64,000 bases of DNA from Streptomyces sp. NBC_00670 (GCF_036226765.1 NZ_CP109017.1:3113501-3177500); one strand, 5' to 3'; positions 30,078-39,464 are shown, counted from the stretch's first letter. The notes: generated by a model not told the origin, from the letters alone. Program-made: numbers and translations.

Positions 30078-32975
30078 TCACGGCTTCAGTACCAGCGTGT
30101 CGCCCGTGCTCGCGTCGACCGCCTTGTCGGAGAAGCTCCAGGGCAGCAGTTCGCCCTCGACCCACTTGCCCGTCTGGTCGGTGTAGTGCGCGCTGTAGGC
30201 GTGCCCCGAGGCCCCGGTGAGGTTGATCCACCTGGACTTGTCGAGATCCCCGAGGTTGACGACCATCCGCATCGAGGGCACCCACAGGGCCTCGTAGCCG
30301 CCCGCCGCGTTCCACCCGGTGGCGTTGACCGTCGCCTCGCCGCCGCTGAGCTTCCAGGGGCCCCGGTTGAGCATGTACTTGAGGAACGAGGGACCCTCGG
30401 TGCCCAGGGTCTGGTTCTTCAGGTTGAGCTGGTGCAGCCGGCCCCAGCTCCAGGAGTCGACGTCCTTGCCCATCTTGGCGGTCAGCTCCCAGCGCGCGTC
30501 CCGCATGGCGCGGGCGAACAGCTCGTCGCGGGTCTTGGTCGCCTTGTCGGTGCGCGTCCCGGGCGACTGCCACCAGGCGTTGTCCTGGTCGTCGAGGAGA
30601 TTGCGCACCACCTCGAACCAGCGGTCGCCGCCGTCCGGCTGCGCCTGGGAGGCGTCGCGCTGACCGCACTCGCGCACCTTGCGGTCCTCGTCCGCCGGGC
30701 CGGTGTTGTCGGCCGGCTCGACGTAGAGGCACTCGCCCTTGACGCGCAGCTCCTTGGGGAGCTTGTCGCCGAACGCGAGCTGGAGGATGTTGCGCCACAC
30801 GGAGTTGAAGTAGGCGGCCGCCCCCGAATCGGCGTCCTGGGTGTAGTCCCAGCCCTCCAGGAGCTTCTGCGCCTGGCGCACGTACTTGTTCGAGACGTCG
30901 ATCTTCAGCAGCTTGGGCACGAGCAGCTTGGCGATCTCGCTGCTGTTGTCGAGCTGCATCTGGCGCATGTCGTCGGTGGAGATCTTGCCGCCGTCGTCGA
31001 TCTTGGACTTGATCAGGTCCGTGATCCGCTGGCTGCGGCTGCCGTAGCCCCAGTCGGTGGTCAGCGTGTACGGGTACGTGGTCTTGGCGACCACGGCCTG
31101 GTTGGCGGTGACGATGTAGCCGCGCTTGGGGTTGTACTCGTAGGGCAGTTCGGACTGCTCGAGGTAGCCGGTCCACTTGTACTTCGAGTTCCAGCCCGGC
31201 GCCGGGACCGAGCCGTCGTCGCCCTTGGCGCGCGTGGGGATCTTCCCGGGGAGCTGGTAGCCGATGTTGCCCTTGGTGTCGGCGTAGACGAGGTTCTGCG
31301 AGGGGACCTCGAAGTCGGCCGAAGCCTTGCGGAAGCTCGTCCAGTCGGACGCCTTGTCGATCTCGAAGACGGCGTCCATGGAGTTGCCCGGGTCCAGCGC
31401 GGTCCAGCGCAGCGCGAGCCCGTAGCCGTCGCCGCGGTCGGGCGCGGCGGTGTCGACGGTGGCCTTCTTGCCGACCTTGACGAGCTCGTCGTCGCGGTCG
31501 GAGAGCAGGGGGCCGTTGTTGGTCTCGCGGACGACGATCGTCTTGCTCTTGCCGCCGGCGACCTCGATGGTCTCCTTGCGGGTGGTGAACGGCACGGTCT
31601 TGTTGTCGTACAGGTAGCCGTCGCCGCTGAGCTTCTCCAGGTACAGGTCGGTGACGTCGACCCCGGAGTTGGTCATGCCCCAGGCGATGTCCTGGTTGTG
31701 GCCGATGATGACGCCGGGCATGCCCGCGAAGGTGTAGCCGGCGACGTCGTACTGGCACTTGCTGGAGACCGTGCGGCAGTGCAGGCCCATCTGGTACCAG
31801 ACCGACGGCAGCGAGGCCGTCAGGTGGGGGTCGTTGGCGAGCAGCGGCTTGCCGGTGATCGTGTGGGAGCCGGAGACGACCCACGAGTTGGAGCCGATGC
31901 CGTTGCCGTTCACGCCGACGGCCGTGGGGACGTCGTCCAGGACGTTGTAGAGGCCCGCGAGCTGGCTCTGGAGGCCCGATCCGGTGCTCCCGGAGGTCGT
32001 GCCCGTCGAGGAGCCGGAGGAGCCCGTGGTGGCGCCTGTGGTCGTTCCCGTCGTCGTTCCGCTCGTCGTGCCCGTGGAGCCCGTCGTGCCGGTCGTCGTC
32101 CCGCCGGTGCCCGTCGTGCCCGTGGTGCCGCCCGTGCCGGTGCCGCCGGTCGTGCCGCTCGTGCCCGTGGAGCCCGTCGAGGAGGCGTCCTGCTCGAAGG
32201 CCTCCGACAGCTCGTTGTACGCGCCCTCCTGGACGATCGGCTTGTTGCGGCCGTAGGGGTACTCCGGGTAGAGGTCGGCGATCTGCTTCGGGCCGAGCCG
32301 GCTCGTCATCAGGGCGCGGTCGATCTCGTCCTGCATGTTGCCGCGCAGGTCCCAGGCCATCGCCTTGAGCCAGGAGATCGAGTCGACGGGCGTCCACTTC
32401 TGCGGCTTGTAGTCGTTGGTGAAGCCCAGCGCCGCGTACTCCAGGGAGATGTCCTTGCCGTCCTTGCCCTCCAGGTAGGCGTTGACGCCCTTGGCGTAGG
32501 CCTGGAGGTACTTCTTGGTGGCGGCCGACAGCTTGGTGTCGTACTCCTTCTTCGCCACCCGGTCCCAGCCCAGGGTGCGCAGGAACTCGTCGTTGTCGAC
32601 CTGGCCCTTGCCGAACATCTCCGACAGGCGCCCCGAGGTCATGTGGCGGCGCACGTCCATCTCGTAGAACCGGTCCTGGGCCTGGACGTAGCCCTGGGCC
32701 ATGAACAGGTCCTCGTCGGAGGAGGCGTAGATCTGCGGGATGCCGTAGCCGTCCCGCTTCACGTCGACGGGGCCGGACAGGCCCTCGAGCGTGAGCGACC
32801 CCTTGGTCTGCGGGAACGAGGCGCGCACGGTGCTGACCGACCAGAAGGCGCCGTACGCCACGCCTCCCACGATCGCCAGGATGAGGACGATGACGAAGAG
32901 ACGGCCTCTGCGCCCCTTCTTCCTGCCGGACTTGCCGGGCTCCTGACCGGAAGAGGCGGTGGTGTTGGGGGGCAT
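30078..32975 (-). CDS. Penicillin acylase family Ntn-hydrolase
   Basis: 965-residue membrane-anchored or exported precursor. The N-terminus has a basic cluster then a hydrophobic helix, LFVIVLILAIVGGVAYGAFW. The alpha-chain region contains RDGYGIPQIYASSDEDLFMAQGY. The beta-chain nucleophile is Ser362 in GIGSNSWVVSG, where autocatalytic cleavage is expected. NDPHL and the later QNLVYAD and GRLHQL segments are also typical. Known members deacylate beta-lactams or quench acyl-homoserine lactones; the substrate here is unknown. Just before the cleavage region lies a 70-residue Thr/Gly/Ser tract (about residues 262-330), unusual for the family. Confidence 0.93.
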   Translation of the reverse strand: MPPNTTASSGQEPGKSGRKKGRRGRLFVIVLILAIVGGVAYGAFWSVSTVRASFPQTKGSLTLEGLSGPVDVKRDGYGIPQIYASSDEDLFMAQGYVQAQDRFYEMDVRRHMTSGRLSEMFGKGQVDNDEFLRTLGWDRVAKKEYDTKLSAATKKYLQAYAKGVNAYLEGKDGKDISLEYAALGFTNDYKPQKWTPVDSISWLKAMAWDLRGNMQDEIDRALMTSRLGPKQIADLYPEYPYGRNKPIVQEGAYNELSEAFEQDASSTGSTGTSGTTGGTGTGGTTGTTGTGGTTTGTTGSTGTTSGTTTGTTTGATTGSSGSSTGTTSGSTGSGLQSQLAGLYNVLDDVPTAVGVNGNGIGSNSWVVSGSHTITGKPLLANDPHLTASLPSVWYQMGLHCRTVSSKCQYDVAGYTFAGMPGVIIGHNQDIAWGMTNSGVDVTDLYLEKLSGDGYLYDNKTVPFTTRKETIEVAGGKSKTIVVRETNNGPLLSDRDDELVKVGKKATVDTAAPDRGDGYGLALRWTALDPGNSMDAVFEIDKASDWTSFRKASADFEVPSQNLVYADTKGNIGYQLPGKIPTRAKGDDGSVPAPGWNSKYKWTGYLEQSELPYEYNPKRGYIVTANQAVVAKTTYPYTLTTDWGYGSRSQRITDLIKSKIDDGGKISTDDMRQMQLDNSSEIAKLLVPKLLKIDVSNKYVRQAQKLLEGWDYTQDADSGAAAYFNSVWRNILQLAFGDKLPKELRVKGECLYVEPADNTGPADEDRKVRECGQRDASQAQPDGGDRWFEVVRNLLDDQDNAWWQSPGTRTDKATKTRDELFARAMRDARWELTAKMGKDVDSWSWGRLHQLNLKNQTLGTEGPSFLKYMLNRGPWKLSGGEATVNATGWNAAGGYEALWVPSMRMVVNLGDLDKSRWINLTGASGHAYSAHYTDQTGKWVEGELLPWSFSDKAVDASTGDTLVLKP
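31984..32190 (-). repeat. In-gene low-complexity tract encoding Thr/Gly/Ser linker
   Basis: Short repeats of ACG/GGC/ACC-type codons encode runs such as TGTTSGTTTGTTTG. The tract lies in the spacer-side end of the acylase alpha chain and keeps the frame. Confidence 0.85.
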
Positions 32976-33259
32976 CGCTGTCCTTGCGTCCTTACACGGC
33001 AGACGGGCAGTGCTTGCTTTTTCGGCTGGGCTTGTCGGCGCCGCTTTCGCTCAGCGCTGGAGCAACCATAGGCGCAGGGCCCGCGCGGCCTTGACGCGGA
33101 GTCGGGAACCGGCCGGACGGGAGTTCGACGAAGCCGCTCCGGCGCGTCAAGGAAACGTCAAGAGTTAGGTAAGGTAACGAACTACCGGCCCCGTTCACCA
33201 GCCACGCTCACCGCCCCGCCCACCGCCCCGGCTGCCGGCCCCCGAGAAAGGACCAGCCG

Positions 33260-34852
33260 CTGACTGTCCACCACCTCAACCAGCTCCTGCTCGTCTGCTC
33301 GCTCGTCCTGCTCGTCGCGGTGGCGGCGGTGCGCGTCTCCTCGCGCAGCGGGCTCCCCAGCCTGCTCGTGTACCTGGGCATCGGCATGGCCATGGGCCAG
33401 GACGGCATCGGCCACATCAACTTCAGCAACGCCGAACTCACCCAGGTCATCGGCTACGCGGCCCTCGTCGTGATCCTCGCCGAGGGCGGTCTGGGCACCA
33501 AGTGGAAGCAGATCAGACCGGCGCTGCCCGCCGCGTCCGCGCTCGCGCTCGGCGGGGTCGCGGTGAGCGTCGGCGTCACGGCGGCGGGCGCGCACTGGCT
33601 GATCGGACTGGAGTGGCGGCAGGCGTTCATCATCGGGGCGGTGGTGTCCTCCACGGACGCGGCGGCGGTCTTCTCGGTGCTGCGGAAGATCCCCCTCCCC
33701 GCGCGCGTGACGGGCGTCCTGGAGGCCGAGTCCGGCTTCAACGACGCCCCGGTGGTCATCCTCGTCGTCGCCTTCTCCACCGCCGGGCCCGTCGAGCACT
33801 GGTACGTCCTGGTGGGCGAGATCGCGCTGGAACTGGCGATCGGCGCCGCCATCGGCCTCGCGGTGGGCTGGCTCGGCGCCTGGGGCCTGCGGCACGTGGC
33901 GCTGCCCGCCTCCGGCCTGTACCCCATCGCCGTCATGGCGATCTCCGTCGCCGCGTACGCGGCCGGCGCCCTCGCCCACGGCAGTGGCTTCCTCGCCGTC
34001 TACCTGGCCTCCCTGCTGCTCGGCAACGCCCGGCTGCCGCACGCGCCGGCCACCCGCGGCTTCGCCGACGGGCTCGGCTGGATCGCCCAGATCGGCATGT
34101 TCGTCCTGCTCGGCCTGCTGGTCGCCCCGCACGAGATGGGCGACGACGTGGTGCCCGCGCTCGTCATAGGGCTCGTGCTGACCATGGTGGCGCGGCCGCT
34201 CGGCGTGGTGCTGTGCCTGACCCCGTTCCGGGTGCCGTGGCAGGAACAGGCACTGATGTCGTGGGCGGGGCTGCGCGGGGCGGTGCCCATCATCCTGGCG
34301 ACGATCCCCATGGTGAACGGCGTCGAGAACAGTCGTCGCATCTTCAACATCGTCTTCGTTCTTGTCGTCGTCTACACCCTCGTCCAGGGGCCGACACTGC
34401 CCTGGCTGGCCCGCAGGCTCGGGCTGGGCCGCGGCGACGAGGCCTCCGACCTCGGCATCGAATCGGCGCCCCTGGAGCGGCTGCGCGGCCATCTGCTCTC
34501 CATGGCGATCCCCGAGGGGTCCCGGATGAACGGCGTCGAGATCCGCGAGCTGCGGCTGCCGGCCGGGGCGGCGGTCACGCTCGTCGTGCGCGAGGGGAAG
34601 TCCTTCGTGCCGCAGCCGACGACGGTCCTGGCGCGCGGCGACGAACTCCTCGTCGTCGCCACCGACCCGGTGCGCGACGCGGCGGAGCGCCGGCTGCGCG
34701 CCGTCGGCCAGGGCGGCAAGCTCGCCGACTGGCTGGGCACGCCCGACGACGGCCCCAAGGTGGCGGGTGACCGGGGCGGACCCGGCGGCGACGGACCGCT
34801 GAAGGGCCGGGCGCTGCGGCGACGGGGCGCCCGGAAAGCGGGCTCGCTGTAG
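33260..34852 (+). CDS. Cation (K+/Na+)/proton antiporter with RCK-C domain, probable CTG start
   Basis: 530-residue CPA-type antiporter: about 12 membrane helices then a soluble TrkA-C/RCK-C domain (RELRLPAGAAVTLVVREG to about residue 490) that usually senses nucleotides or ions. Core motifs include SSTDAAAVFSVLR and LEAESGFNDAPVVILV, which carry the transport Asp. The first family helix (TVHHLNQLLLVCSLVLLVAV) lies upstream of the first GTG (33320). Back to the preceding stop there is no in-frame ATG, GTG or TTG. CTG 33260 has an AAAGGA ribosome site 7 nt upstream, so it is the likely start. It exports monovalent cations in exchange for protons. Confidence 0.9.
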   Translation: MTVHHLNQLLLVCSLVLLVAVAAVRVSSRSGLPSLLVYLGIGMAMGQDGIGHINFSNAELTQVIGYAALVVILAEGGLGTKWKQIRPALPAASALALGGVAVSVGVTAAGAHWLIGLEWRQAFIIGAVVSSTDAAAVFSVLRKIPLPARVTGVLEAESGFNDAPVVILVVAFSTAGPVEHWYVLVGEIALELAIGAAIGLAVGWLGAWGLRHVALPASGLYPIAVMAISVAAYAAGALAHGSGFLAVYLASLLLGNARLPHAPATRGFADGLGWIAQIGMFVLLGLLVAPHEMGDDVVPALVIGLVLTMVARPLGVVLCLTPFRVPWQEQALMSWAGLRGAVPIILATIPMVNGVENSRRIFNIVFVLVVVYTLVQGPTLPWLARRLGLGRGDEASDLGIESAPLERLRGHLLSMAIPEGSRMNGVEIRELRLPAGAAVTLVVREGKSFVPQPTTVLARGDELLVVATDPVRDAAERRLRAVGQGGKLADWLGTPDDGPKVAGDRGGPGGDGPLKGRALRRRGARKAGSL

Positions 34853-35044
34853 CATGAACGGCGTACTTGATCGAACCAACTCTGCCTGACGCAGAGCTGG
34901 CGCGACCGTATGGCGGCCGGGCGGCTCCGCAGTGAGCCCCGGCATCTACCGCAGTCCGCGCAAGAGGACAGCTCTCGGCGTCGCCCCCACGCGCGCGTGA
35001 GCCGTGCCGGGGCGGCGCTACCAGGCGGCAGAAAGGCACGGGCC

Positions 35045-36355
35045 GTGGCATCCACGGTCACCTCGACGTCGTCGTCCCGTCCCGGCTACGGGCAGCTGCT
35101 GCGCACCCGCGGCGCCTGGACGTTCCTGCTCCCCGGCTTCGCGGCACGCCAGCCGTTCGCGATGCTCACCCTCTCCCTCGTGCTGCTCGTGCAGCACACC
35201 ACCGGCTCCTACGGGGCCGCGGGCGCCGTCGCCGCGGTCACCGGCGTCTCCATGGCGCTGTTCGCCCCCTACGGGGGCCGTCTGGCCGACCGGCACGGGC
35301 AGCGCGCGGTGCTGCTGCCCGGCGTCCTGGTGCACGCCGCCGCGGCCCTCGCCCTCACGGTGCTCGCCCTCGCCGACGCGCCCCTGTGGGCGCTGTTCGC
35401 GCTTGCCGTCCCGACCGGTGCCTCGGTGCCGCAGGTCGGCCCGATGGTGCGCGCCCGCTGGGGCGTGAAGCTCCAGGGCTCGCCCCTGATGGTGACGGCC
35501 ACCGCCTTCGAGTCCGTCACCGACGAGCTGACCTTCGTCCTCGGCCCCCTGCTGGCGACCGCCCTGTGCACCGCCGTGCACCCGGCGGCCGGACTGCTCG
35601 CGGAGGCGGGGCTGACCCTGGTCGGAGGCGTGCTGTTCGCCGCGCAGAAGGGGACCCAGCCGGTGGCTGGCAAGGTCGTGTCCGCGCGCGCGGACGACGC
35701 GGACGCCGGCGACGGGCACGCGCGCGTGGGGCACGTTTCCGCGCTGGGCGTCCCCGGGGTGCGTGTGCTGGTCGTCGCCTTCCTGGGCATCGGCTGCGTC
35801 TTCGGCGGCATGCAGGTCGCGCTCGCCGCGTTCACCGAGTCGATCGGCGAGCCCGGACTCAACGGCGTCCTCTACGGCGTCTTCGCCGCGGGCAACATGC
35901 TCTCCGGTGTCGTCTGCGGCGCGATCGCCTGGAAGGCGGCGCCCCGGCGTCGGCTGCTCGTGGCGTACACGGCCCTGGCGGTGGCCGCCTCCGTGCTGTG
36001 GACCGGCCACTCGGTGGCCGCCCTGGCGGTGATCGGCCTGCTGGTCGGCATGTGCATCGCCCCCGCGCTGATCACCGGCTACACGCTGGTCGAGAGCCTG
36101 GTCCCGGCGGGCTCCCGCACCGAGGCGTTCACCTGGCTCACCGGGGCGGTCGCGCTCGGCCAGGCGGCCGCCGTGACCGTCGCCGGACAGCTGGAGGACC
36201 GGCTGTGGGACGGCGCCGGGTTCCTGGTGCCGATGGGCGGCACGGTGGCGGCCCTGGCGGTGCTCGTGGCACTGCGGTCACTGTTGGCGGGGCGGCCCTC
36301 CGGGCACCCGGTCGCACGTGGCGTCGGTCACCGCGCGCCGATGACAGTGGACTGA
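35045..36355 (+). CDS. MFS transporter
   Basis: 436-residue major facilitator with about 12 hydrophobic segments. The loop 2-3 signature appears as GGRLADRHGQR. The start is GTG 35045 with GAAAGG upstream, where homology begins (QLLRTRGAWTFLLPGFAARQPFA). The central loop is acidic and variable. It resembles actinobacterial MFS proteins of unknown cargo. No regulator gene is adjacent; the 190-bp upstream gap contains only a small CTCTGC-N5-GCAGAG hairpin (34880-34896). Confidence 0.85.
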   Translation: MASTVTSTSSSRPGYGQLLRTRGAWTFLLPGFAARQPFAMLTLSLVLLVQHTTGSYGAAGAVAAVTGVSMALFAPYGGRLADRHGQRAVLLPGVLVHAAAALALTVLALADAPLWALFALAVPTGASVPQVGPMVRARWGVKLQGSPLMVTATAFESVTDELTFVLGPLLATALCTAVHPAAGLLAEAGLTLVGGVLFAAQKGTQPVAGKVVSARADDADAGDGHARVGHVSALGVPGVRVLVVAFLGIGCVFGGMQVALAAFTESIGEPGLNGVLYGVFAAGNMLSGVVCGAIAWKAAPRRRLLVAYTALAVAASVLWTGHSVAALAVIGLLVGMCIAPALITGYTLVESLVPAGSRTEAFTWLTGAVALGQAAAVTVAGQLEDRLWDGAGFLVPMGGTVAALAVLVALRSLLAGRPSGHPVARGVGHRAPMTVD

Positions 36356-36424
36356 ACGAAGGGAATAGGTCACTATGGACCGTCGTTAGCACTCACTGAG
36401 CAAGAGTGCCAGGAGGAAGACACA

Positions 36425-36757
36425 GTGCCGACGTACCAGTACCAGTGCACCGAGTGCGGCGAGGGCCTCGAGGCGGTGCAGAAGTTCACCGACGACGCCC
36501 TGACCGAGTGCCCCAACTGCGGTGGTCGCCTGAAGAAGGTGTTCTCCGCGGTCGGCATCGTCTTCAAGGGCTCCGGCTTCTACCGCAACGACAGCCGCGG
36601 CTCGTCGTCGAGCAGCTCGCCGGCGGCGTCGAAGTCGTCGTCGGCTTCGTCGTCCTCGTCGGGGTCGTCCGGCTCTTCCGGTTCTTCCTCGTCGTCTTCG
36701 TCGTCGAGCGCCTCCTCCTCGGGCTCTTCGAGCACCTCTTCCAGCTCGGCGGCCTGA
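36425..36757 (+). CDS. FmdB-family zinc-ribbon protein with poly-serine tail
   Basis: 110-residue protein. The first 55 residues form a zinc ribbon: MPTYQYQCTECGEGLE and TECPNCGGRLKKVFS supply the two CxxC pairs, followed by GIVFKGSGFYRND. The rest is almost only Ser with Ala and Gly. The family is annotated as putative regulator (FmdB of methylotrophs), but its role in Streptomyces is unknown. GTG start with AGGAGG at 36410. The tail is encoded largely by TCG/TCC codons, so the DNA is a degenerate trinucleotide repeat. Confidence 0.88.
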   Translation: MPTYQYQCTECGEGLEAVQKFTDDALTECPNCGGRLKKVFSAVGIVFKGSGFYRNDSRGSSSSSSPAASKSSSASSSSSGSSGSSGSSSSSSSSSASSSGSSSTSSSSAA

Positions 36758-36923
36758 CGGCCCGGCCACAGCCGTACTTCCGCGGGACCCTGTCGTCGTA
36801 GGACGGCGGGGTCCTTGGCGTTCGCGCCCGCCCATGGCGTCGTCGCGCGCCGTCCTCCGGTGTTCCGATTCCGAAAGACGTACGGCCGGCCGGCGCCGGG
36901 AGGCGGGCGGCTAGGGTGCGGGC

Positions 36924-37823
36924 ATGGTGGAGCAGACGGAGAACGCGCAGGGGCCGGAGCAGGGCGGGACGGCGGAGACCGGAGTGCCGGGCGGGGCCGC
37001 GGAGATCGGGGTCATCGGGGGCTCGGGGTTCTACTCCTTCCTCGACGACGTGACCGAGGTCCGCGTCGACACCCCCTACGGGGAGCCCAGCGACTCCCTG
37101 TTCCTCGGTGAGATCGCCGGTCGCCGGGTCGCCTTCCTGCCCCGCCACGGCCGCGGCCACCATCTGCCGCCGAACCGGATCAACTACCGCGCCAACCTGT
37201 GGGCCCTGCGCTCGGTCGGCGTGCGGCAGGTGCTCGGCCCGTGCGCGGTGGGCGGGCTGCGCCCCGAGTACGGCCCCGGCACGCTGCTCGTGCCCGACCA
37301 GCTCGTGGACCGTACGAAGACCCGGCAGCAGACGTACTTCGACGGGTTCCCGCTGCCCGGCGGCGAGGTGCCGAACGTCGTCCACGTCTCGCTGGCCGAC
37401 CCGTACTGCCCCGTGGGCCGCGGGGTCGCGCTGAAGGCGGCGCGGGGGCGGGACTGGGAGCCGGTGGACGGCGGCACGCTGGTCGTGGTCGAGGGGCCGC
37501 GGTTCTCCACCCGCGCCGAGTCGCTGTGGCACCAGGCGCAGGGCTGGTCCGTGGTCGGCATGACCGGGCACCCGGAGGCCGCGCTCGCCCGTGAGCTGGA
37601 GCTCTGCTACACCTCGCTGACCCTGGTCACGGACCTGGACGCGGGCGCCGAGACCGGCGAGGGCGTCTCGCACGAGGAGGTGCTGCGGGTGTTCGCGGCC
37701 AACGTGGACCGGCTGCGGGGCGTGCTGTTCGACGCGGTGGCCGCGCTGCCGCCGGCCGGTGCGCGGGACTGCCTGTGCGCGACGGCGCTGGGCGGGATGG
37801 ATCCGGGGTTCGCGCTGCCGTAG
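36924..37823 (+). CDS. mtnP: S-methyl-5'-thioadenosine phosphorylase
   Basis: 299-residue purine nucleoside phosphorylase of the MTAP subgroup, which recycles methylthioadenosine from polyamine and SAM metabolism. Evidence: IGVIGGSGFYSF near the start, phosphate-binding FLPRHGRGHHLPPNRINYRAN, EGPRFSTRAES, and the substrate loop VGMTGHPEAALARELE. An acidic/Gly-rich N-terminal extension of about 25 residues precedes the first strand. Human MTAP has MTTMPE in the substrate loop; this protein has MTGHPE, so MTI-type specificity cannot be excluded. Followed by a 15-bp tandem repeat. Confidence 0.9.
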   Translation: MVEQTENAQGPEQGGTAETGVPGGAAEIGVIGGSGFYSFLDDVTEVRVDTPYGEPSDSLFLGEIAGRRVAFLPRHGRGHHLPPNRINYRANLWALRSVGVRQVLGPCAVGGLRPEYGPGTLLVPDQLVDRTKTRQQTYFDGFPLPGGEVPNVVHVSLADPYCPVGRGVALKAARGRDWEPVDGGTLVVVEGPRFSTRAESLWHQAQGWSVVGMTGHPEAALARELELCYTSLTLVTDLDAGAETGEGVSHEEVLRVFAANVDRLRGVLFDAVAALPPAGARDCLCATALGGMDPGFALP

Positions 37824-37836
37824 GGCGAAGTGGGCC

Positions 37837-37950
37837 GGGGCCGGTTGAGGCGGGGCCGGTTGAGGCGGGGCCGGTTGAGGCGGGGCCGGTTGAGGTGGGG
37901 CCGGTTGAGGTGGGGCCGGTTGAGGTGGGGCCGGTTGAGGTGGGGCCGGG
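37837..37950. repeat. 15-bp tandem repeat, 7.5 copies, after mtnP
   Basis: Unit GGGGCCGGTTGAGG(C/T), starting 13 bp after the mtnP stop. The first three units end in C, the next four in T, then a partial unit. The pure blocks indicate recent slippage from two ancestral variants. I see no gene in 37,824-38,087 apart from this array. Confidence 0.95.
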
Positions 37951-38087
37951 GACGGAATTTCTCGTTCGGGTGAGCGAGATATCCACAACCGGCCGGTGGT
38001 CCACAGGCTCCGGCGGAGTCGGCGGCGGGACGTCATCGTGGAAACGCACAGCGCGACCACGACCGCACGAACCAGGTGGTGACACCC

Positions 38088-38828
38088 ATGACGTCCCCGT
38101 ACTTTCCCGAGCCGTCCACCCCCTTCTCCTCACCCTCCGCGCGCCTTCCCGCATCCTCCGACCGCTTCCCCGAAACCTCCGGCCGCTCGCCGGGCGCCTC
38201 GCGCGCCGTGCCGGGCGCGGACGCGCCCCGGCGGCCGGACCCGCAGGACACTCCCCCCACCTGCGCCGTACCGCACTTCGCTCCCGTGCGGGTGCGGGGC
38301 GGGGCGGGCCGGCTGCGCCGGCTGGTCCGGCACCGCAGGCGGGCCGTGGCGGCGGGACTCGCGGTGACGGCCGCCGCGCTGGTCGCGGCGGGACCGCACG
38401 CGGAGGGACGCCCGCGCGAGCATCCGGACGGCATTCCGCGAGCCCGGGCGGAGACGGCGGTCGCCCCGGCCGCCGGACCGGTCGCGTCCCCGCCGCACCG
38501 GCGGCGTCCGCCGGCCGCGACGGTGACGGCGCCGGTGCGGATCGCCGACGGGGCGACGGTACGGCTGCTGCGGCCGGGCGACCGGGTCGACGTGATCGCG
38601 GCGGACGGCGGCGGAGCCGCCCGGGTCGTGGCGTCCGGGGCACGGGTGACGGGGGTACCGGAACCGCCCGCTGTGCCGGGCGTGGACGCGACCCGGGCCG
38701 GGGCCGGCGCCGGCCCCGTGCCCGCGGCGGAGGCCGGCGCGCTGGTCGTGCTCTCCGTGCCCCGCGCCGACGCCGCCCGGCTGGCCGGGGCGGGCGCGGC
38801 AGGGCGGCTGGCGGTGACGCTGTGGTGA
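38088..38828 (+). CDS. SAF-domain (RcpC/CpaB-like) membrane protein
   Basis: 246 residues. A Pro/Ser-rich cytoplasmic N-terminus is followed by the membrane segment RRAVAAGLAVTAAALVAAG (about residues 87-105) and an extracytoplasmic SAF-like domain (TVTAPVRIADGATVRLLRPGDRVDVIAADGGG). SAF modules occur in Flp-pilus assembly proteins and antifreeze-like proteins. No pilus genes are nearby, so the role is open. ATG 38088 has AGGTGG upstream; GTG 38076 is a possible earlier start. It precedes mscL by 120 bp, a conserved arrangement in streptomycetes as I recall. Confidence 0.8.
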   Translation: MTSPYFPEPSTPFSSPSARLPASSDRFPETSGRSPGASRAVPGADAPRRPDPQDTPPTCAVPHFAPVRVRGGAGRLRRLVRHRRRAVAAGLAVTAAALVAAGPHAEGRPREHPDGIPRARAETAVAPAAGPVASPPHRRRPPAATVTAPVRIADGATVRLLRPGDRVDVIAADGGGAARVVASGARVTGVPEPPAVPGVDATRAGAGAGPVPAAEAGALVVLSVPRADAARLAGAGAAGRLAVTLW

Positions 38829-38947
38829 CGACGTGGTGATCCGGAACGCCTCGTTCGCGTGGACCCGGTGGGCACGAACCCTGCTGATTGTCGTAGGTTG
38901 CGGAGTCGTTTGTTCCGCAGTACGTGCCGCAGTGAAGGAGCTCATCA

Positions 38948-39439
38948 GTGAGCGAGAAGAAGGGGTCTGGCGTCTGGGAGGGCTTCAAGGCCTTCCTGAT
39001 GCGTGGAAACGTCGTCGATCTGGCCGTCGCGGTGGTGATCGGAGCCGCGTTCACCAACATCGTGAACTCGGTGGTGAAGGGCATCATCAACCCGCTCGTC
39101 GGGGCGATCGGCACCAAGAACCTGGACAGCTACAGCTCGTGCCTGACCTCGCACTGCGAGGTGGCCAAGGACGGCACGGTCACCCACGGCATCCAGATCG
39201 CGTGGGGTTCGGTCCTCGGCTCCACGCTGCAGTTCCTCATCACGGCGACCGTCGTGTACTTCCTGATGGTGCTGCCGATGTCGAAGTACCTGGCCCGGGT
39301 CGAGGCCCGCCGCAAGGCGCGGGAGGGCACGAAGGAGTCGGTGGTGGAGGTGACGGAGCTGGAGGTCCTCCAGCAGATCCGCGACACCCTCGTCACCCAG
39401 CGCGGCGGCGACCACGACGCCCGGACCCCGCGCGGCTGA
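38948..39439 (+). CDS. mscL: Large-conductance mechanosensitive channel MscL
   Basis: 163-residue channel subunit that opens under membrane tension to release solutes during osmotic downshock. The N-terminal helix and TM1 read [21 protein letters not shown], the family's signature. TM2 is [18 protein letters not shown]. The periplasmic loop has two cysteines ([10 protein letters not shown]), which is uncommon. The C-terminal helix ([15 protein letters not shown]) forms the cytoplasmic bundle. GTG start at 38948 with AAGGAG upstream. Confidence 0.96.
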   Translation: MSEKKGSGVWEGFKAFLMRGNVVDLAVAVVIGAAFTNIVNSVVKGIINPLVGAIGTKNLDSYSSCLTSHCEVAKDGTVTHGIQIAWGSVLGSTLQFLITATVVYFLMVLPMSKYLARVEARRKAREGTKESVVEVTELEVLQQIRDTLVTQRGGDHDARTPRG

Positions 39440-39464
39440 GCCGGCCCGAACCCGGCGCGGCTGA
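39427..39464. repeat. Duplicated stop-codon context after mscL
   Basis: CGCGCGGCTGA with the mscL stop at 39437-39439 recurs as GGCGCGGCTGA 25 bp downstream. Similar echoes of stop regions occur elsewhere in this window. Confidence 0.5.

Noticed and set aside
29994..33071. A 1,025-codon plus-strand open frame across the penicillin acylase gene
   Set aside because: Shadow of the minus-strand acylase gene, low-complexity composition, and it runs through the terminator hairpin.
37837..37950. 15-bp repeat array considered as CRISPR
   Set aside because: Units are contiguous without spacers, far too short, and no cas genes are present.
37775..38839. A 354-codon frame containing GPVEA/GPVEV peptide repeats
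   Set aside because: The repeats are the translated minisatellite. The SAF-domain gene in a different frame has the proper start and domain structure.
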